The notes beneath the pieces were generated by a model. It made no database searches, had not been told where the DNA came from, and saw only the letters and a program-made list of their open reading frames with translations. This document shows positions 8,342 through 10,879 of a DNA stretch of 10,879 bases, in pieces. The position numbers and the translations under genes were made by a program. Each line of letters opens with the position of its first letter. Position 1 is the first letter of the stretch. Source of the stretch: Chitinophagaceae bacterium (GTDB lineage Bacteria > Bacteroidota > Bacteroidia > Chitinophagales > Chitinophagaceae); contig JAIPBY010000077.1 of the NCBI GenBank assembly GCA_021738605.1, positions 1 through 10,879 of the forward strand, read 5' to 3'.

Positions 8342-9331
8342 ATGCAAAAAATCACAGCAGCAATTACGGCAGTTGGCGGATACGTGCCGAAGGATGTGCT
8401 AACCAATGCCGACTTTGAAAAGATGGTGGATACCAACGATGAGTGGATCAAGACAAGAACAGGGATAGAGGAGAGGCATATCCTCAGGGGAGAAGGCCTT
8501 GCCACCTCAGACCTGGTGGTGCCTGCGGTCCAGGATCTTTGCAAAAGAAGGGGCATAGACCCCAACGAGATTGACTGCATGATTGTGGCAACCATCACAC
8601 CTGATATGTTTTTTCCCAATACCGCCAATGTGGCCTGCGACAAGCTGGGCATCAAAAACGCCTGGGGGTTTGACGTGCTGGCCGCTTGTTCAGGCTTTTT
8701 GTACAGCCTTACCACCGGTGCCGCCCTTGTTGAAAGCGGCCGTTACAAGAAAGTGGTGGTAGTGGGAGCAGATAAAATGAGTGCAATCACTGATTATACA
8801 GACCGGACTACCTGTATTTTGTTTGGGGATGGCGCCGGTGCAGTATTGCTCGAGCCCAATACCGATGGATATGGCGTGCTGGACAGCATTTTAAAAAGCG
8901 ATGGAAGTGGTGGAAAATACCTCAACATGAAAGCAGGTGGTTCACTTCATCCTGCATCTGCTGAAACCGTTGCCAACAAGATGCATTACATGTTCCAAGA
9001 TGGACAGCCTGTGTTCAAGTTTGCAGTTACCGGCATGGCTGATGTAAGTTACGAACTGATCCAACGCAACAACCTCACCGCCGATGATATTGCCTTTTTG
9101 GTTCCCCACCAGGCCAACAAACGCATCATCGATGCCACTGCAAGGCGAATGGGAATATCAGATGAAAAAGTATTGATGAACATCCAGCGCTATGGCAATA
9201 CCACTGCTGCTACCATTCCACTCTGCATCTGGGATTACCAGGACAGGATGAAGAAAGGCGACAACATTGTCCTCGCCGCCTTTGGTGGAGGATTCACCTG
9301 GGGCGCCACCTGGGTGAAGTGGTTTATTTAA
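8342..9331 (+). CDS. fabH: 3-oxoacyl-ACP synthase III (beta-ketoacyl-ACP synthase III, FabH)
   Basis: FabH condenses an acyl-CoA primer, usually acetyl-CoA or a branched-chain acyl-CoA, with malonyl-ACP to start type II fatty-acid synthesis. With the ATG at 8342 the product is 329 residues, normal for the family, and begins MQKITAAITAVGGYVP. The thiolase-fold catalytic triad is present: Cys116 in AACSGFLYSL, His256 in VPHQANKRI and Asn286 in RYGNTTAA. Other landmarks are DEWIKTRTGIEER (33-45), FGDGAGAVLLE (161-171) and the C-terminal AAFGGGFTWG. The frame stays open back to an ATG at 8234, but that would add a non-conserved 36-residue extension, and the -7 element at 8317-8324 lies inside it. 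fabH often sits beside plsX or acc genes; here it faces ruvA and precedes a sulfur amino-acid gene, so this may be one of several fabH copies. Primer preference cannot be read from the sequence. Confidence 0.95.
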   Translation: MQKITAAITAVGGYVPKDVLTNADFEKMVDTNDEWIKTRTGIEERHILRGEGLATSDLVVPAVQDLCKRRGIDPNEIDCMIVATITPDMFFPNTANVACDKLGIKNAWGFDVLAACSGFLYSLTTGAALVESGRYKKVVVVGADKMSAITDYTDRTTCILFGDGAGAVLLEPNTDGYGVLDSILKSDGSGGKYLNMKAGGSLHPASAETVANKMHYMFQDGQPVFKFAVTGMADVSYELIQRNNLTADDIAFLVPHQANKRIIDATARRMGISDEKVLMNIQRYGNTTAATIPLCIWDYQDRMKKGDNIVLAAFGGGFTWGATWVKWFI

Positions 9332-9334
9332 ATC

Positions 9335-9431
9335 GTTTAAGCAGTTTAAGGGGTTGAAGGGGTTTAAGTTTTCCCTTCAACTTCTTCAACTTCTTCAACA
9401 TCTCTCAACCTCTCTAAACCTCCCTCAACCC
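9335..9431. repeat. Short-unit repeat block: GTTKAAG repeats followed by inverted CTTCAAC-like repeats
   Basis: Four GTTTAAG/GTTGAAG units start at 9335, 9344, 9353 and 9362, a strict 9-nt period. A short T-rich spacer follows, and then the same unit appears in inverted orientation: CTTCAAC at 9375, 9384 and 9393 with the same 9-nt period, and looser CTCAAC/CTAAAC/CTCAAC units about 10 nt apart up to the next ATG. The block fills the whole gap between fabH and the trans-sulfuration gene. The frame across it is open but would encode a low-complexity Leu/Gln stretch, so it is treated as non-coding. Confidence 0.85.
9348..9386 (+). terminator. Hairpin inside the repeat block; possible terminator or attenuator after fabH
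   Basis: GTTGAAGGG (9353-9361) and CCCTTCAAC (9373-9381) are perfect reverse complements around an 11-nt loop. In RNA the stem extends outward to 14 pairs (9348-9361 with 9373-9386) including two G-U pairs. It starts 17 nt past the fabH stop. The following bases are pyrimidine-rich (TTCTTC-type), not a pure U-tract, so intrinsic termination is possible but unproven. Confidence 0.4.
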
Positions 9432-10649
9432 ATGCCCCACTCATACAAAGGCTTCTCCTCCCTCGCCATTCATGCCGGTCACGACAAAGATCCGATGTAT
9501 GCACACCTTACGCCCATCTATGCCTCATCTACCTATGTGTATGACGAGGCAGAGCAGGGGATGAGGCGGTTTTCAGGCAAGGAGCCCGGATATATTTATG
9601 CCAGATGGGGAAACCCGACCATGAATGAAGCGGAGCAAAAGATTGCCGCCATGGAAACCTTTGGTATTAAAGTTGAAGGGAAGCCTTTGGAAGCAAAAGC
9701 CATTCTCCACGCTTCTGGTATGGCCGCCATCAGCTCCTTGTTCATCGCCACCCTCAAACGGGGGGACAAGATCCTGACGCATTACTCGCTCTACAGCGGC
9801 ACGCAGGATTTTATGAAATCTCTGCTTGAGCCTTTGGAGGTTGAAGCCATCATTGTGGACCTGCGCGACCTTGCATTGGCGGAAAAATGCCTGAAAGAGG
9901 ATCCGGCTATCAAACTTGTTTATCTTGAGACACCCGCCAATCCTACACTGCAGTGCGTAGACCTTGCCGCATTGGGCAAGATGGCCAAACAATATGGCAA
10001 GCTCACTGCCTGCGATAACACATTTGCCACACCATACTTACAACAGCCCTTTCAATTCGGCATTGATTTTGTGATCCATTCCACCACCAAGTTTTTGAAT
10101 GGCCACGGAACCGCCATTGGCGGGGTATTGGTCGGCACTGATCTTGCATTCATGAATACCCGGGCCACCAAAACCCATCGTTTGCTGGGCGGGAACAGTA
10201 ATGCTTTCGATGCGTTTTTGTTGACAAATGGCATGCGCACATTGGAAGTGCGAATGCAACGACATTGTGAGAATGGCATGAAGGTGGCAGAATTTTTGAA
10301 TGCCCATCCTGCCATATCAAAAGTGAATTACAACGGACTACCTGAGCACCCAGATTTTGAGGTTTCCAACAGACAGATGAAACACCCCGGCGCCATGATG
10401 AGCTTTGAATTGAAAGGTGGATTTGATGCCGGTGTGAAGTTTATGAACAAGCTGCAAATGTGTACCAGGACTGTGTCTTTGGGCACCTGCGATACTTTGC
10501 TCTCACATCCAGCTTCCATGTCGCACAGCTCTGTTCCCAGAGAAAACAGGCTGGAATATGGCATTACAGACGGTCTCATTCGCCTAAGCGTTGGTATCGA
10601 GAATATTGAAGATATTCTGGCAGATTTTGGGCAGGCATTGGAGGGGTGA
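9432..10649 (+). CDS. PLP-dependent trans-sulfuration enzyme (Cys/Met metabolism family; cystathionine gamma-synthase / gamma-lyase / methionine gamma-lyase type)
   Basis: This is a fold-type I PLP enzyme of sulfur amino-acid metabolism, 405 residues from the ATG at 9432 (family usually 380-430). PLP-site residues are in place: Tyr56 and Arg58 in YARWGNPT, Gly96-Met97 in SGMAAI, the ring-stacking Tyr121, Asp195 in CDNTFATPYL, Ser217 and Thr219, the Schiff-base Lys220 in HSTTKFLNGHG, and the carboxylate-binding Arg384 in IRLSVGIE. At the place of methionine gamma-lyase's active-site Cys116 there is Gly123 (YSGT), as in many synthases and cystathionine lyases, so typical methionine gamma-lyase activity is less likely. 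Residues ~77-89 form a longer loop than usual before the SGMAAI strand. Family membership is certain; the exact reaction (gamma-synthase, beta- or gamma-lyase, sulfhydrylase) cannot be assigned. An in-frame ATG at 9354 is rejected because it would translate the repeat block. It may be cotranscribed with fabH. Confidence 0.92.
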   Translation: MPHSYKGFSSLAIHAGHDKDPMYAHLTPIYASSTYVYDEAEQGMRRFSGKEPGYIYARWGNPTMNEAEQKIAAMETFGIKVEGKPLEAKAILHASGMAAISSLFIATLKRGDKILTHYSLYSGTQDFMKSLLEPLEVEAIIVDLRDLALAEKCLKEDPAIKLVYLETPANPTLQCVDLAALGKMAKQYGKLTACDNTFATPYLQQPFQFGIDFVIHSTTKFLNGHGTAIGGVLVGTDLAFMNTRATKTHRLLGGNSNAFDAFLLTNGMRTLEVRMQRHCENGMKVAEFLNAHPAISKVNYNGLPEHPDFEVSNRQMKHPGAMMSFELKGGFDAGVKFMNKLQMCTRTVSLGTCDTLLSHPASMSHSSVPRENRLEYGITDGLIRLSVGIENIEDILADFGQALEG

Positions 10650-10722
10650 ATTTACCCGCCTAAGGATAGATAGCTTCATATCTTGTGTCTGACCCAAGGC
10701 TATAACTTATCAATCCAATCAA

Positions 10723-10879
10723 CTAAAGCAAAATCCTCAGTTGTTCTACCATAGCTATATCTATGCAGTATTTTTCTGCGATGACTGATGATTGAATGCC
10801 AGCTTTCAGCTCATCCAAAATCAAAATTGATAATTGGAGGCCTTCTGTTTTACCTTCTTTCTGTCCTTTTTCCATCCCC
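10723..10879 (-). CDS. C-terminal tail of an unidentified protein (possibly PD-(D/E)XK / Rpn-family transposase-like), 5' truncated by the window edge
   Basis: On the minus strand a frame runs open from the right edge to TAG at 10723-10725, about 51 codons. It begins GMEKGQKEGKTEG and continues with a helical segment, SILILDELKAGIQSSVIAEKY, ending MVEQLRILL. Repeated E-K-G/K-E-G patterns followed by a short helix-turn-helix-like tail are common at the C-termini of Rpn-type recombination-promoting nuclease/putative transposases in the Bacteroidota, which is the reason for the tentative call. The catalytic domain would lie beyond the window, so this rests on a compositional pattern only. The gene converges on the trans-sulfuration gene with a 73-bp gap (10650-10722) in which I see no convincing terminator. 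Confidence 0.45.
   Translation of the reverse strand, partial: GMEKGQKEGKTEGLQLSILILDELKAGIQSSVIAEKYCIDIAMVEQLRILL

Noticed and set aside
9365..9372. TAAGTTTT as a promoter -7 element for the trans-sulfuration gene
   Set aside because: It lacks the final G, has no TTG at the right distance, and is simply part of the repeat unit plus spacer.
9354..9431. 26-codon N-terminal extension of the trans-sulfuration enzyme
   Set aside because: It translates the repeat block into a low-complexity Leu/Gln/Ser stretch; the family-like N-terminus begins at the ATG at 9432.
9335..9431. CRISPR array
   Set aside because: The units are 7-9 nt with no unique spacers, and half are inverted.
10644..10657. GGGT...ACCC inverted repeat overlapping the stop of the trans-sulfuration gene, as a terminator
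   Set aside because: The stem is only 4-5 bp and no U-tract follows.

Overview
The window comes from a member of the Bacteroidota, probably a Chitinophagales/Sphingobacteriia-type organism. This is inferred from a type 9 secretion (T9SS) SprA gene, a T9SS type-B cargo tail, Bacteroidota-style -7 elements (TAnnTTTG) and the absence of Shine-Dalgarno sequences in front of the genes. No rRNA, tRNA, CRISPR array or complete mobile element is visible.

Layout from left to right. Positions 1-218 (+) hold the last ~71 codons of a secreted protein ending in a gliding-motility-associated/type-B T9SS sorting domain. Facing it, 270-7577 (-) is one very large gene for SprA, the giant outer-membrane barrel of the T9SS. 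Upstream of sprA on the same strand, 25 bp away, is ruvA (7603-8187, -). A 154-bp divergent control region (8188-8341) separates ruvA from fabH (8342-9331, +), a beta-ketoacyl-ACP synthase III with its Cys-His-Asn triad intact. After a 100-bp gap filled with short GTTnAAG/CTTnAAC repeats comes a PLP-dependent trans-sulfuration enzyme (9432-10649, +). At the right edge, 10723-10879 (-) is the C-terminal tail of another gene, possibly a PD-(D/E)XK/Rpn-type transposase-like protein.

How the parts relate. ruvA and sprA probably form one transcription unit; ruvA-sprA is a recurrent gene order in this phylum although the functions (Holliday-junction repair, protein export) are unrelated. The left-edge protein would be a client of the T9SS to which SprA belongs. 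fabH starts fatty-acid elongation, and the trans-sulfuration enzyme handles sulfur amino acids; they share a strand but the repeat block between them may act as a terminator or attenuator.

Most of the window is ordinary core genome, and I see no previously undescribed system. The points most worth a second look are the repeat block at 9335-9431, the TTG start of sprA, the lysine-rich coiled-coil insert in SprA, the small palindrome upstream of fabH, and the unidentified gene tail at the right edge.
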